This document shows, one piece after another, positions 12,401 through 27,400 of a DNA stretch of 64,000 nucleotides; the first letter of the stretch is position 1; each line of letters opens with the position of its first letter. This DNA is from Notospermus geniculatus (taxonomy: Eukaryota; Nemertea; Pilidiophora; Heteronemertea; Lineidae): NCBI GenBank assembly GCA_002633025.1, contig NMRB01001777.1, forward strand, positions 61,083 through 125,082, written 5' to 3'. A model generated the notes under the pieces. The model saw nothing but the letters and a program-made list of their open reading frames with translations, ran no database searches and was not told where the DNA came from. A program made the position numbers and the translations under genes.

Positions 12401-15400
12401 ATGTCATATTTTTCGATCAATTTTATTAAAACGGCTGCAAATGATCGTTAGCAATTCCACAGCATCCCATGTGACAAACGAGAGTTGCTGCAGGTGTGTC
12501 GATTTCGTGTGAGATTTCACAAGGCGTATCTAGCAGTGTTCGTAAAGCCAGCAGCACACAAGGCGATATCGCAAGCGGTCTTATCACCAGTGAGCAAAAT
12601 CTGCTGTTGATGCCAGATGTGCGCTAGAGAACGATGCGTGGAATCCTCTCCCCAGTGATGTTCGCCCGTTGTCAAACAGTACCAAAGCCGATAGGCTATA
12701 GATCGTTTTCACGACGTAACTCCGACAGTGTCCGCCATGATGACGTTGCGCGTTTTGCCCACCATCAGCCAATGCATTTTGCGTTTCTGCTGGTGGGCAA
12801 AACGCGTAACGTCATCATGGCGGACACTGTCGGAGTTACGTCGTGAAAACGATCTATAGAGGTTCTTCACCTGATGTCATATTTCCATGATGACACGCCG
12901 TGTCGCCATATTGGCCGTAAAATGTCGGGCAAGGTTACGGCATTACGGCATGAACACAGCACCAACACACAGATCGTGACGTCAAAATGTCATGACATGA
13001 TAGTTTTGACATCATCGCCAGCCATTTGATTGCCAACATGGCTGATTCTTTGCAGTCACGTGACCGTTGTGACGTCAGTGAAGAACCTCTGATTTTTTGC
13101 AGTCACGTGACCGTTGTGACGTCAGTGAAAAACCTCTGATTTTTTGCAGTCATGTGACCGTTGTGATGTCAGTGAAGAACGTCTGTATTCTGCGGTGACT
13201 GGGCAGAAGATCAGTGAGTTGTTGTTGTTCATGCTTTGTTCTACCATCAACTATAGACAAATCCCAAATTGACGAAAACGAGAAAGATCTGCGCACTTTC
13301 GCCGAAATCGTAAACAGAACCTCGGTCTGAAACTGAATGACGTGACGCGGAGAACCCCACGACCATGTGACGACAGTGAGTTTGACGATGTTGCGTCAGC
13401 TGACCATTGCTGTTGCGTCACGTCAGCTGGTTTCAGGTCGAGATTCTGTTTACGATTTTGGCGGAAGTGTGCAGATACAGTACAGGTCACAATTGACATC
13501 TCTATGGCTTCGCGTAAGATACTCGTAAGTTACGAGTAACTTACGCATAACTCACGGCTTTGGTGTCGCGTAACTCACCGCGTAACTCCCCAAAATCGCG
13601 TAACTCGCCTCGTAGCTCACTGTGTAACTCACCGCATAACTAGCGAAATTTGCGTAACTCACCGAGTAACTCATCTCGTAAGTTACGCGTAACATAGCTC
13701 GTGAGTTGTTGCGTAAGTTACGAGTGACTTACGCATAACTTGCGCGAATTTAGGGATGTCAATTGTGACCTGTACTGTATGGAAATGTGGGATTTGTCTA
13801 TTAGGCAGAAGGAAGATAAACCTAAGTTCCAAACGAAGTAAGCCGCCGGCAGAATGTCCATGCCGGACCTCGCTCGCTGTCATTAAGTTGCCAACACAAT
13901 TACCATCATTTGCAACGGCCATTTGTTTCCACTCCAAACGTGTTCAGCATCACGATACCCCAGAATCGCTGTGAGTAAACAATATTGATCGTACCAGTTG
14001 ATTGGCATGTATTGATTGTCAACCGTAACGTCTATGGTGTCGATTTCAAGCCGTATAGGAGTTGAGTCACGTACGTTATTGAATGTGTTTGTAATGAACC
14101 GACCCTTGGGCAGCCCCGTGTTTAATCGATCTTATCTCTGTTTTATGAACAAGTACTTCATGCATATTCAACATGTTCAAAGGTTCGTGTCGTGATATGA
14201 GACATGCCGTGGATGGGGAGGCAGTTTCCACGTCCGTGTGATGTTGATGTCATTTTGCTCTGGAAAGATGGAGGTCAAGTCGTAGCCGTGAAAAATGATA
14301 GACAGCTGATAGGATGAAAAGAGAGAACCGTAATTTCACCCCAATGCTGACTGCATGGTCCATGTTGTAACATTATTGCTCCAACGTTTCGCCACAGTGC
14401 TGTCTATAGTCCCTGCTCCATGGACTTTCGTTTCTGCCCCTCTACAGGCTTCATCAAGGTAGCTTTTGGGTTGACTGACTGCATCGTCCATTGATATTCT
14501 TACGTAACATCGTTGCTCCATTGTACGTTTCTCTGCAGTGTTGTCTAGTCCCTGCTCCATGGACTTTCGTTTCTGCCCCTCTACACAACGCTTCATCAAG
14601 GTGGTTTTGGGTTGACTGACTGCATGGTCCGTGTTCCTGACCTAACATCATTGCTCCAACCCATGTTTCATCGCAGTGCAGTCTCTATAGTCCCTGTTCC
14701 ATGGTCTTTCGTTTCTGCCCCTCTGTAGGCTTCATCAAGGTGGCTAGGCTGAACAAGTTTTGCCAGTTGAGCCTAGTGGTTATCACGTCCGCTTAGCAAG
14801 CAGCAGGTTCCGGTTTCGAATCACTGGTCATATGGGATCAATCATCCCTGGCTCTTCACGGCTGTCGCATATTATGACAGTAAGCCGTGGTGCATTGTAC
14901 CTTGTGCCTTTGCAAGGGCAAGTAAAAGACCCCATCCAAGTGAGGAACATGAGTAGCTTGAGATGGCCTCTTCCGTACTCACCAGGGCTAATAATGGTAT
15001 GGCTTCGGACCTGATGGAAAAATCTAATACAAACTACTATCTGCCTCTCCTGCAGCCCGATGGCAACGTGCCGGCTGACGTCATGGCTCTGTTGTGGCTG
15101 CTCCGTTGTGGCTGCTCCATGATAACTGCAAGAAATTTCCGACGATTGGCCTTTATGAAAATCATTGATTAGTAATAATCCCTCGATTGTAAAAAATATG
15201 GCGTGTGTGTGTCCAGCCTATTGGCCTCTGAATCAAAACGAGAACGGGATTTAAATCTCGTTAGCAGTCTGTGTGATAGCGAAAGCTCTCGGGATCTTAA
15301 TTTGCAGACAAGCATACCCAACTTGCCGTGTGTGTGCTGGAGTCATTTATTCAGAATCAATAGCCTCTCATAATGTTGTTCCTGTGGCAACACTCAGGAG

Positions 15401-18400
15401 TTTTCAGTGCATGCTGTTGCTGCATGCGTTGGTGTTGGAAATATTGGAATGGGTAAGACTTGGTGACGTCGTGAAGGGGAAGGTCGTGTCTCGGCAGAAA
15501 CTGAACCTGTTGGAGAGAGAGGTTCAACAGATTACTAGTATGGATTGATAGTGATAGCCTAGTGGTAATTAGGTCTGCTTAACGAGTGGCTGCCTGGATT
15601 CGAATCCAGCCCGGGCCAGATGGGATTAATCATCTTCTTCAGTTCGTCGCATGGGACAGTAAGGGCTCGATTCCACCAGCATGTGGCATCATTTCTATGT
15701 TGATTCCATTGACTGTTTCCACCGCAGTTTGACGCTGACGCGAAAGTGCGGTTGAAACAGTCAATGGACTCGACATAGAAGTAATAACGCCGACACTGAT
15801 GCCATATGCTGGTGGAAACGAGCCCTAAGCCATGGTGTCTTGTAGCTTGTGTCTTTGCAACGGCAAGTAAAAGACCCCATCCAAGTGAGGAACATGAGTA
15901 GCTTGAGGTGGCCTCTTCCATACTTACCAGGGCCAATAATGCTATGGCTTTGGTCCTGATGGAAAAAATGTTACACAGTATTATAATGCACATTTGAACT
16001 TGAAGTCCTCCCATTGCTGTGAACAGATAGACAAATCCCAAATTGACGAAAACGAGAAAGATCTGCGCACTTCCGCCGAAATTGTAAACAGAACCTCGGT
16101 CTGAAACTGAATGACGTGACGCAGAAAACCCCACAACCATGTGACGACAGTGAGTTCGACGACGTTGCGTCAGACTCGACCATTGCTGAATCATGGATTG
16201 CGTCACGTCATTCAGTTTCAGGTCGAGGGTCTGTTTACAATTTCGGCGGAAGTGCGCAGATCTTGGAATTTGTCTATAGATGGTCACGAAAGTTGTTGGC
16301 AGATGGTCTTCACTCCCGGAGTTTGGATTTTTGGACTGGACACTGTCTTTCTTGATAGATCATCGTCCTGCGGCCGCACTTCCTCTGCCAAAGGTTTGAT
16401 GTATGATTCACAAAAATCTGGATGCTTCTGTTCAAGCTGTGGTCATTACGTGAAAGTCCCTGATGACTGTCAGTGTCAGTGTTATTCAGTGATAACACTG
16501 ACGGCACCCGTGGGGTGGGGGCAACCAGATGGCAACTCCATGATATTTTGGAGGATGCGGGAAAGAAGACAGGGCCCGGTTGCACAAAACTCACGATAGC
16601 GCTAACTTGGTGTTAGCGCTAACTTGGTGTTAGCGCTAACATTACGGTATGTTAAATGACGTAAAAATCCGTTGTCTTTTTACGTCATCTAACATAAAGT
16701 TGCAACCCAGCCCTGGACCTGTCGAGTCAAACTGTTGCTGTCCAATCACAAGAGATTTCTGTGCTTGGATCTTCTCGAAAACTCCTGAGATGTATTGTGT
16801 TTTTCTGTCAGGGCTGAAGCCATAGCATTATTAGGCCTGGTAAGTATGGAAGAGGCCATCTCAAGCTACTCATGTTCCTCACTTGGATGGGGTCTTTTAC
16901 TTGCCCTTACAAAGACACAAGGTACAAGGTACCACGGCTTACTGTCCCATGCGATGGACTGAAGAGCGAGGGATGATTATCCCGTACGGCCCGGGATTCG
17001 AACAAGGGACTTGCCACTTGCTGAGTGGACGTGATAATCGCTAGGCTGTCAAGGCCGCTTCTGAGGTGTTTGTTCACCCGCATGTCCTGCAGTTATAGTA
17101 CACAACACTCGAACATGTCACAAGAAATCGCACCTCCATTTATCAGACATGGGCTGGATTTGTTGATCAAGCTCTTCATCTCAAGGCCAGAGGAAATGGC
17201 AACATGGATGAAAGTACATCCTGCAGAATGGACCTCCATGGTCCATAGAATACTCGGCCTTCTTTGGAGGATTGGTAGAACTACACAACAAAGAATATTG
17301 TGTGAGGTTGCTGGGATCTGCTTTCTGGCTTGCCGTCCCTGGACTAGCTGATAATCCAGGAAAAGTACCATAAATCATGAGTGTATAAATTCACTTCTGG
17401 AGGAAATCAAGTTATAGATGGCCTCTCCCGATAGAGGGTTGTGGAGCCAGATATTACCCAGTCTTAGTCCGCCTAAATTGTTTAGCCGGCAGATGATTTG
17501 ACTCTCCTGTGTGGCACATTACTTCCCAAAATTATCAACGGCCTTTCTGTGAGAGCAGCATGGCTTCTTCATAATTCAGCTGGCAGACAAAATTTGAAGT
17601 GTCCTTTCTTGCTGGAGGCAGATCAAACCTCTTGACGATTCTGTATGCTAGGCAGGCCCGCGATCATATGTGACCTGCTCCAGCAAAAGCAGGCGCGTGT
17701 CGCAGGGGATCATCACTGGTCATCAGTTTACTCAACTACCATATTAGGGAGGTTTCGCAAGCGCCTGGTTAGGCCATACGACGACGTTTATCTATTGTTT
17801 GGGTATACCTACACAATAGATAAATGTCGTAGGGCCTAACCGGGTGCTTGCGAAACCTCCCTATTGTCACTGCTGTTGACTACTATTGTCAACCTGCAGG
17901 GATGTACATTTCAGCTATTGTGTTGCAAGGCCATAACCCTTTCCTCGGTTGCGACCTGCGCCTATTTTGCGAGAGCAGGTCACAAATCCCCATAGCTTCT
18001 ACGTAGGGCATTCATGGTGCATGGCGAAGTCCTGTCTCATGTCAGGGTTCGTACGCATCCTGGAAAACCTGGAATGTCATGGAATTTCGAGTTAACAAAA
18101 TCCAGGCCTGGAAATCCTTGAAAATCAGCAAAATTGCCAAGATGTCCTGGAAATGTCATGGAAAATCAAGTCCCTTTCAATAAAGAAAAAACTGTCAAAA
18201 GTAATTCTTTGTCAAGATGTGCTTAGGCCTGATCCCCACCCCCAGGTCTCTGACACCTCCCCACATCAATTTCGAGGAGAGTCGGTATGGGAGAGTGTCT
18301 TGAAATTTTGTGCTTTCCATGCCGCAGATTGTCCTGGAATTTTGCCATTCCTGCCCTGGAAATGTCATGGAATTTTGGGAGACAGGAGGCGTACAAACCC

Positions 18401-21400
18401 TGTCATGTGGTTTGGGTCAGTTGGATCAGCTACCTCAATACCTGAGGATGAGGGCTTGTCAATTGGTGGAAATTTGTTCCGTGGACTTGATTCCATGGGG
18501 GATACTGAGTAAGCTGATGGGCAAAACTGTATTTCCCCAGCGATCTCGATAAACCAGCCCGTACTTTTGTGGAAAGGTCACAAATTCTGACTAACACTGT
18601 AATGATTTGAGTGTTTCAGTTGGTCTGTGAGTCAAGTTTAGAGTATACCGATCCGAAAGGTCACGGTTTCCCACAGAAAGATCCAATGCCAATTTCCTCT
18701 CTATCAGATTTTTCTGAGCCTTGGGGATTCATGCCAATATGGGGAGTCCAGTGTTGTGGTATACACAGCTGAGATCATCATCACTGATACTGATGGATTT
18801 AGAACGCCTGATGGGGATATGGGTGGATCTGGGATAAAATACACAAATCCGGTTTTAAAAAGACAAAAAAATAAACCATGACTTTTGGGGGAGATTTCTT
18901 GATATTTTAACCTAATGAGTACTTTTATTCTGTATTCTAGTGCCAGCAGTGCACGTTTTGGGCGCGATTCTCCCAAAATGGCCTGTTCTGATTAAGGGCA
19001 GAATCAATTGCATGTCACTGCCGTAACGCATAGTGTTTCAGCTACTTTACCTCACCTGCATGAGATTTATTGTTAAATTTCAAGTGTCATATTCAGGTCA
19101 AGATGATTGCCGGGAGGATAACGGTGTTTTGCTACTAGAAAATCAATTTCTTGGATTTTAAGACACAGAAACATTCATTTTTGTCACTGCCGTAACGAAT
19201 ACCTGACCCCCAAAATGTTACGGCAGTGACGTTACGGCAGGTGATGAAATTCACACATGATTGGCCATGGTTCTGCACTGGAAGTCGCAGTACACATGGT
19301 GCATGAATTAAGGCCGACTACTGACAACAGTTTATCTGCCGATATAAGAATTATTTGAACAAACTTCGGATTTCCAATGAAAATGTGCGTTACGATGGTG
19401 ACACTTCCTAGGCATAACTTCCTGACAAATATGGGAAAGCGGTCTAAAACGGCCAAAGCGTACCACGTGACCGGATCAGGCCATTTGAATTTGGCGCCTT
19501 GACGAAAAGGCTTGATGACGCACAACACGGGTCTTAGTTCGATACTTCACCATCATACGGCGCCAACATGAAGTATTCGTTACGGCAGGTGACTGAAACT
19601 TGGCGACGTGGATTTTTGGCACCTTGAATGCATTTATAGCTGTTATTGTGCATTTGACGAAGTTTTTATCACCTGAAAGTTGAAGTCTTCGAGGAATATG
19701 ATCAGATGATTAAAAAATATTCGGGATATTTACTGTTTTTCTTCACAGACGGGTCTTATGAATTTCAGAGGGAGGCGTGGCGACATGCAGATTAGAGGGG
19801 GTACCGCATATTCAAGACCGATTTTTTTAATGTTCTTGCCGATTGGACATGGATTGAATCATTTATTTGTAGTACTTATGCATAGTCCTTTGTGAATCAA
19901 CATATTTTTATTTAAAAAAAAATAATTAGATGGCTGATAAATGAGTTTAAACCATGGCGACATGGGTTTGCGCATTTTATCCCAGATCGACCCATATGGC
20001 TAGTTGAATGGGTTTTAATGGAATTTGCCTCTGAGTTGTGTGGTCAAATTTTCGGATCTGTTCTGATACTGTTGGATTCAGGATGAGCTCATAGGTGACG
20101 TTTCTAATTACCACATGATTGGTCACGACGTCGATAGAAGGTGATTGGTTGTAAGGACCTTCTGGTGGTACAGCTATACAGGCATTCATGGTTGGTGGTA
20201 AGGACAATGGTGGGCCGGCACTAGGTTAGTGGTAAGCACCGTTCTGGTGGTACTGGCATTCTAGGTTGGTGGTGAGGACCGTACTGGTGGTACTCGCGTA
20301 CCTGCTTGGTTGTGAGGACCGTACTGCTGGTACTGGTGCACCAGGTTGGTCGTGAGGAGTGTACTGGTGGTACTGGTGCACCAGGTTGGTCGTGAGGACC
20401 GTACTGGTGGTACTCGCATACCTGGTTGGTTGTGAGGACCGTACTGGTGATACTGGTGCACCAGGTTGGTCGTGTGGACCATACTGGTGGTACTGGTGCA
20501 CCAGGTTGGTCGTGAGGACCGTAGTGGGATACCAGGTTGGTGGTGAGGACCGTACTGGTGGTACTGGCGTCCTAGGTTGGTGGTGAGGACCATACTGGGT
20601 TGGTGGTGAGGACCGTACTGGTGGTACTGGCGTACCAGGTTGGGGGTGAGGACCGTACTGGTGGTACTGGCGTACTACGTTGGTGGTAGTAAGGACTGTG
20701 CTATTGGTACTGGCGTACTAGGTTGGTGGTACTGGTAAGGACTGTACTGGGGTCAGTATGAAGCACAGAAGGCCTCTCTAACTAGAAAACTACTTCCAAG
20801 GAGAGACCTGACATCAGTGAATGACAAAAGGGATCAATGGTCAATCCACTTGGTTGTGATTTCGGTCTGTTAAGCCACCTTGGTAATCGCATAGCTTTAG
20901 CTACTTGTACCTGGCACTTTCCCAGCGGTGTAATCGTTCCGATCATGTCGGGCACACTCCACTACCTTGTATCTGTGATGAAGGAGGTCAAGTTGCTGAG
21001 CAATCTAGTCAAGTGTGAAGGCACACTTGTTTGAGAGGTCTAGGAAGCTGCAATCTTTGGTATGGCAATGACTGACAATAAAGCATGGTCTCCGTCAGTG
21101 AGTACTCACACACTGACACTTTGACCACCATCCGCCAACACGCCTGACACAGCCACATGACATGGACTTGGACAGGGTCGAAAGGGGTCTAATAGTAATA
21201 CATGGACATGCTAACAATGCGACAATTCTTGAAACTGTCACCCAGCCACCTCTATCTACCCTGATTGAGTTTCCTTACATGTAGGCCTCGTTCACACGGG
21301 CACGCGTACGGCGTACAGCGTTGAGCGTAATGCGTATAGCGTAAAAATATTTCTAGCTTGAGTCAATGAGCTGTTCACACGTTGCTGCTGGCGTAAATGC

Positions 21401-24400
21401 ATGGCGTTAGCGCATTACGCTCAACGCCATACGCCTACGCGTGCCTGTGTGAACGAGGCCTTAGCGACATGTGGGAACTTGGGATCCCTGTAGCCACCGA
21501 AGGTGCTTGGTATAAATGGATGGTGGTACCAAAAGACGAGAACTGTTGTATTCCGGATGGACTGGTGTGGCATCATGGACTCTGTGACTAGCCTGCTCTG
21601 ATCCATTCGGCTGAGGAATGCAAGACAGCACATGGGGTGTAGCACTGGGGGCATGGAGCATGTGGAACAGCACGGGGGGGGGGGGGGGGNGTGGTTGTTC
21701 ATGTCGTGGTAGTGCAGCTGCAGGTGGCTGAGCCTGTGCATCATCATGTGCATGCTCATCATGCTGTTCATCTAGGCCTGGAATTGGCTGGAATTGCTAG
21801 AATGGCTAGTTGATGCCCTTCTTCTAGTTCCTCAACATCTGGCTCACTTGGACATATTACTATATCCGGACATGGGTGCAATCAATGCACCCAATAACTC
21901 TGGGAAAACGCGCCACCTCAAAAAAACGTACACTCGTCCCCAGTGGCCTCGAGCTTAATACTAGTGATACGCTCTCAATCACTGGCACAGATGGGGCCTA
22001 ATCATGTTTCTGAACACTAGATGGTGCAAACTGTCATCAACCAATCAGCGACCAGTATTTCACGCAACTAGGAGAAACATGAAACATTTTCTTATTGGCT
22101 GATCGTTCATTGGCTGGTTCATCGAGCGTGTTCGTCAACAACTGGTAGTGACATCTAGTGTTCAGAAACGGACTTTGGCACCAAATGTTTCAGTGGTTGA
22201 AGGTGACAGCTTCGAGCGGAGGCCGATACCACTGAATTATTGAGTGTAGGGTCGAAACTATTGGTGGACTTGACTTTTGTCTGGCCTCACTGCCCACTTA
22301 CTCTAGTCCCCGTTGACATTTTGGGGAAGTTTCTTCTTTCGTCTTCTCTCATCTCTTGCACAGAACAGGCAAGGACCTTCCACTCGGGATACAGAGATAG
22401 CAGTTACCAACATGAAAGGCATCCTCAGATAGGTCTCAGGAACTGCGAAGTTTGGTCGCTGTGCGGAATTCTTGGCAACTTTTCTGGCATGAAAATATCA
22501 TTGCATTGTGCAAAAACAACCGAAGCATGAGTCGACAATGTGCAGCAAGGTATTGCACAGGCTGTAATCGAGATGCCCGTAATATTTCTTCGCTGACTGT
22601 GTTGAACAAAAGATCTTTGTAAAAAACATCTTCTGTGTAAGCATGTAAAAGGAAAATCAGTTAGATAGAAGGTGTTACCCAAACAATCATTCTGAACGGT
22701 TTGGTAATGCGCACGCAGGGAGGGGGCTCATTTGATTATCTTCTTTTCACTTTGCTGGTACATCGTTAGAACTCGAAAACCATGGCTTATACATGAAGTC
22801 ATGGACTTGTTCCAGCAGCAGGGCTCAGCAATCTCTTTCTAGGTGTGTTATCAGTTTATAGGCCTAGTTTCAGGTGCATGGTGTTGGAATGGTTTCAGAG
22901 AGTTGGCTACTGTGTCAGTACGCTATTTCTGTGGCTTTTGTACTGTATTCGTATTAGATTTTTAGCTCACCTCTGTGAGGTGAGCTTCTCCCATGGTGTG
23001 TCGTCCGTCGTCGTCCATCGTCGTCGTCCGTCGTCGTCGTCATTAACAGGGGTGGCACGTTTCTAAACCGCTTGGGTTACAGACTTGAAATTTGGTGTAC
23101 AGGTACCCTATGGTAAAAACTATGTCTGGACCGAAACTTAGCGCTGCTGCTTGTACAGTCTGGCCTGTAGGGGGCGCTATGTGAAAACCTTCTTTCGGCC
23201 ATATCTCCTGAACGCTGTTAGCCAGAACCACGAAACTTTTATGGTGGGTTCCTCTGATGAGACTACATCACATAAATCCCGGGTTTTTGATTTGACCTAC
23301 TTTTCAAGGTCACAGAGGTCAAAGTTCAAAATTCACTGTTTGGTGGCACATTTCATTGCTATTTGACATAGAGTGTTGTGATTTGGTGTGAAGATATATC
23401 TAGGCACCCTGCACGAATGCACCAAATTTCAACCCGATCGGACTTCAAATATGGCCGCCAGGAAGCCATCTTGAAAAATGGACTTTGACCCACATTTTAT
23501 AAATNNNNNNNNNNNNNNNNNNNNNNNNNNNNNNNNNNNNNNNNNNNNNNNNNNNNNNNNNNNNNNNNNNNNNNNNNNNNNNNNNNNNNNNNNNNNNNNN
23601 NNNNNNNNNNNNNNNNNNNNNNNNNNNNNNNNNNNNNNNNNNNNNNNNNNNNNNNNNNNNNNNNNNNNNNNNNNNNNNNNNNNNNNNNNNNNNNNNNNNN
23701 NNNNNNNNNNNNNNNNNNNNNNNNNNNNNNNNNNNNNNNNNNNNNNNNNNNNNNNNNNNNNNNNNNNNNNNNNNNNNNNNNNNNNNNNAGTGTGAACTGC
23801 ATTTCCAGTGACACCAGAACGTGATGGACTGTTTACTCTCCGAAGTCCATGGTCAATGCATATGTCATGTATGTTATTAGATAGGAGCTCGAGGCAACAA
23901 GGCCTAGACGTGCACGACGCAGGTTGTGTACACGAGCAGGTTGTTCTATCTCGGATTCGATCTCAGACTGTTTGTACTGGGGTTACCGGAAGTTCAAGGC
24001 CACCTGTTCTCTGCCCTTAAGTGGCTTTGAGTATCGACCCTGGATATCTTGATCAGTTCTATTTATTTTATTGGAAGATTTATCTCTTTGCTGATAAAAC
24101 CTGCTGCAAATATTGATCAATGGACATATTACTTTTGTTATCAATTGATTTATTGTGTGAAGGTATTGATTCAGTTATGAAACCATTCGGTCATGTCTTG
24201 CTATGAGAATGCTGAGGTATGCACTTGTAAGGTGGGGTAGTGACAGTAGCCGTGGTTACACCTATCCAAAATCCCCGTGCTTTTTGAGACACGGGGTTTT
24301 TCCGAACCAGAAAAACACGGCGTTGACACGGCGAGCGGTTACACTACTAAAAGTGCGATTGGTAACAAGTTCCGTATCCCGGCGATAGGGGCACTGCATG

Positions 24401-27400
24401 TAGGCAACTCTCCGTCATCGAGTGGCTCTGGAGGCATGAAATATCCTATACGCATGGGCATGACTCATCGATTTGCATCGCCGTCTGTCGCCGGGTGCTT
24501 GGAACTACAAATAAACACGGGGATTTCGCGGTTACACTACATAAAATCCCCGTGTCTAAATAGCCCCGGCATTGCCCCTTCGAGCTCGCTGGGGCTAATA
24601 AGCATGGGGATTTCAGACACAGGTCTATTTAGACTCGGAGATTTATAGGTGTAACCGCAAAATCCCCGGGGAAAGCACGGAGATTTATGTAGTGTAACCA
24701 CAGCTAGTGTTAGGCTCCTGTACAAGTAGCGTGTTCGATTACTTGCGCCATGCTTGGGGAAGGCTCGGATATCGGGCATTGTGGAGCATGCGCATCGAGG
24801 CCGCGTAAACAGTGAACGGTGTCACGCCTGGCTCGAGTAATGTGTCATGACGCCAAAGCATTTCCTCTTTCTCCATTGGCTGAATCAGGTTCGCCGCCAT
24901 CTTTTCCCAAAGTAACCGGCTCAGAGGGTCGCTCACTTGGCCCTTGGAGCCAGGCACGAGTAAGCGCGAGTTGTGACGTCAGAGCTAACAAGAACGCTGT
25001 GGCACTTGCTCGGGGAAGTGCGGCGCTAGTAATCGAACCCGCTGAAGATGTCTCGGGTACAGTTGAGTTGACACTCTGACCTCCCATCTGCTGAAAAAGG
25101 GATCAAGTGATGTGCTGACTGCTGAGCTTTCCTAGAGTTCCTCAGAAGGGTTTAACTTTCAGGAGAGACTGGGGTATTGCAAGAAGGGCGTTTGACCCAG
25201 CGGTGCAGAAGAAAGGGCCTACAAATGCAGCGGTCAATGTAAACCCTGTACCCCCCCTGTTCAGGGGTCGACGTTTTTTCGACACTTATTCGACACCTAG
25301 AAAATTTTTCTGGGGTCAGGATTCGACACTAATTCACCCAGGACCTCAAATGAAATCGTCAGGTATTCACCAGCTTTTTAGCTCACTGGGGTGAGCTATT
25401 ACAATGGTGCAGCGTCCGTCGTCCGTCGTCGTCCGTCGTCGGCGTCCGTCGTCGTCCGTCGTCGTCGTTGGCCGTTAGCAGGGCACGTTTCGTAAAGGTA
25501 CGCAAATACGTTGATCCTTGTGCTCCACACAGTCCTGATCATACCGACCATCCCAAGGCCTAGCTGGCTCCCTTTGATATACCGTAACCTGACTGCTGGG
25601 AATCTTCTTCATGTCCGTCGCATGGGACAGGAAGCCATGGTACCTTGTACCTTGTGCCTTTGCAAGGGCAAGTAAAAGACCCCATCCAAGTGAGGAACAT
25701 GAGTAGCTTGAGATGGCCTGTTTTGTACTTACCAGGGCCAATAATGCTATGGCTTCGACCCTGACAGAAAATAAAATACAAATACCTCTATTTGCGATGT
25801 TTCATCCCAGTTGCACTGCGTCAACGTGACGTGATGCATTGTTATTGCTCTGCTCTGTTTTGAACATCTTTGGTACAATCGCTCACAGCGCCGCCTTGTT
25901 GGGAGAAAAAGTCAAACGGGTCCTATTGATCAGGACACACTGGCTTGTCCAAATCAATTGTTTCCAGGTTCTTGCAACCGATGAATGAATAATAAGAAGT
26001 GGATATTGATGCGTTAGTTACTATTGTATTCAACCAGCACAATGACCGCATGGTAACCTTGCCCACTGATATATATGCATTAGGCCATAGATGTATTGTC
26101 TACCGCAGTCCGTGTGTAAAGCATACCTCGGCCGATCGCCATCGATTCTCGCAATAATGAGATATCGATGCAACTTCTTGGTAACATGGCTACGACTCCT
26201 GTCAGGCTGTCAGACTCAAATCAATACGTTATTGTATATTCAGGTTACAAATTGTCTAGAAAATTCTTGATGGATTGGATGGAAAAGGGATTCAGTTACT
26301 TGGCAATTAGGCCCGGGGTAAAAACTGCCTCTGGATTTTTTCGTGGCCATCTCCAAGGAAAAGAGGCTACACTTGTTTTATTTTATTGATGCACAGATGC
26401 ATTTGAGATCGATGGAACATAAAGGGCCGTATGCACCAACGAAGATTATCTTGAACTCAGGTTGAGCCCCAGCTTTTCAATTGTCCATGTTTGCCAGGGC
26501 ATGATTGACAATGGAAAAGTTGTGGCTTAACCCGAGTTCAAGGTAATCTTCGTTGGTGCATACGGCCCAAAGTCCCTGATCGGTTTGATGATTTTGCCTT
26601 CAATTTTTAGCTCACTGGGGTGAGCTATTACGATGGTGCAGCGTCCGTCGTCCGTCGTCGTCCGTCGTCGTCGTCCGTCGTCGTCCGTCGTCGTCGTTGT
26701 CCGTTAGCAGGGCACGTTTCGTAACCGCTGGAGCTATTGATCTGAAACTTGGTACATATATACCCCTAGGTCAGATGACCCACGACACCAAGTTTCGGTC
26801 CGATTCGACTCTCAGTTTGGCCACCAGGTGGCGGAAACCAAAAACACAAAAAGTACAATAACTCCTGAACTAATGACTAGATCATCTTCAAATTTTTATC
26901 ATAGGTGTAGCTAATAAGGATACATAACATATATAACGGGTTTTTGATTTGACCTACTTTTCAAGGTCACAGAGGTCAAAGTTCGACAAAAGTGACGAAC
27001 CTGCCACAGTTTGTCATTATTTCACCGAGCAACTTCATATCTTGCATAAACATGCATTGGAGGGGTACCTTAAAAAATACCAAGTTTCGGCCCGATTCGA
27101 CATCCAATATGGCCGCCAGGTGGCGTAACCTGAAAATCAAGTAAGTGCTATTACTCAGGAACGGCTTGACGCAGAGTGCTCAAATTTGATATTTACCTCC
27201 ATCTAGATGACCTTTACATGCATGTCAAATTTCGGCCTGATTTGACTTCAAACATGGCCACCAGGTGGCGTAACCCAAAAATCATCAAAGTGCTGTAACT
27301 CAGGAACGCCTTAACCCAAAGCGCTCCAATGTGCTATGTGGCCCCCTGCAGATGACCTTTATGTCCATGTGAAGTTTCGGCCCGATCGGACATCCAATAT

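Noticed and set aside
15559-16287. 242-residue minus-strand open frame, the longest without N
   Set aside because: It runs through SINE A copy 4, its nested MITE and MITE J copy 2; its translation repeats the palindrome and shows no protein family.
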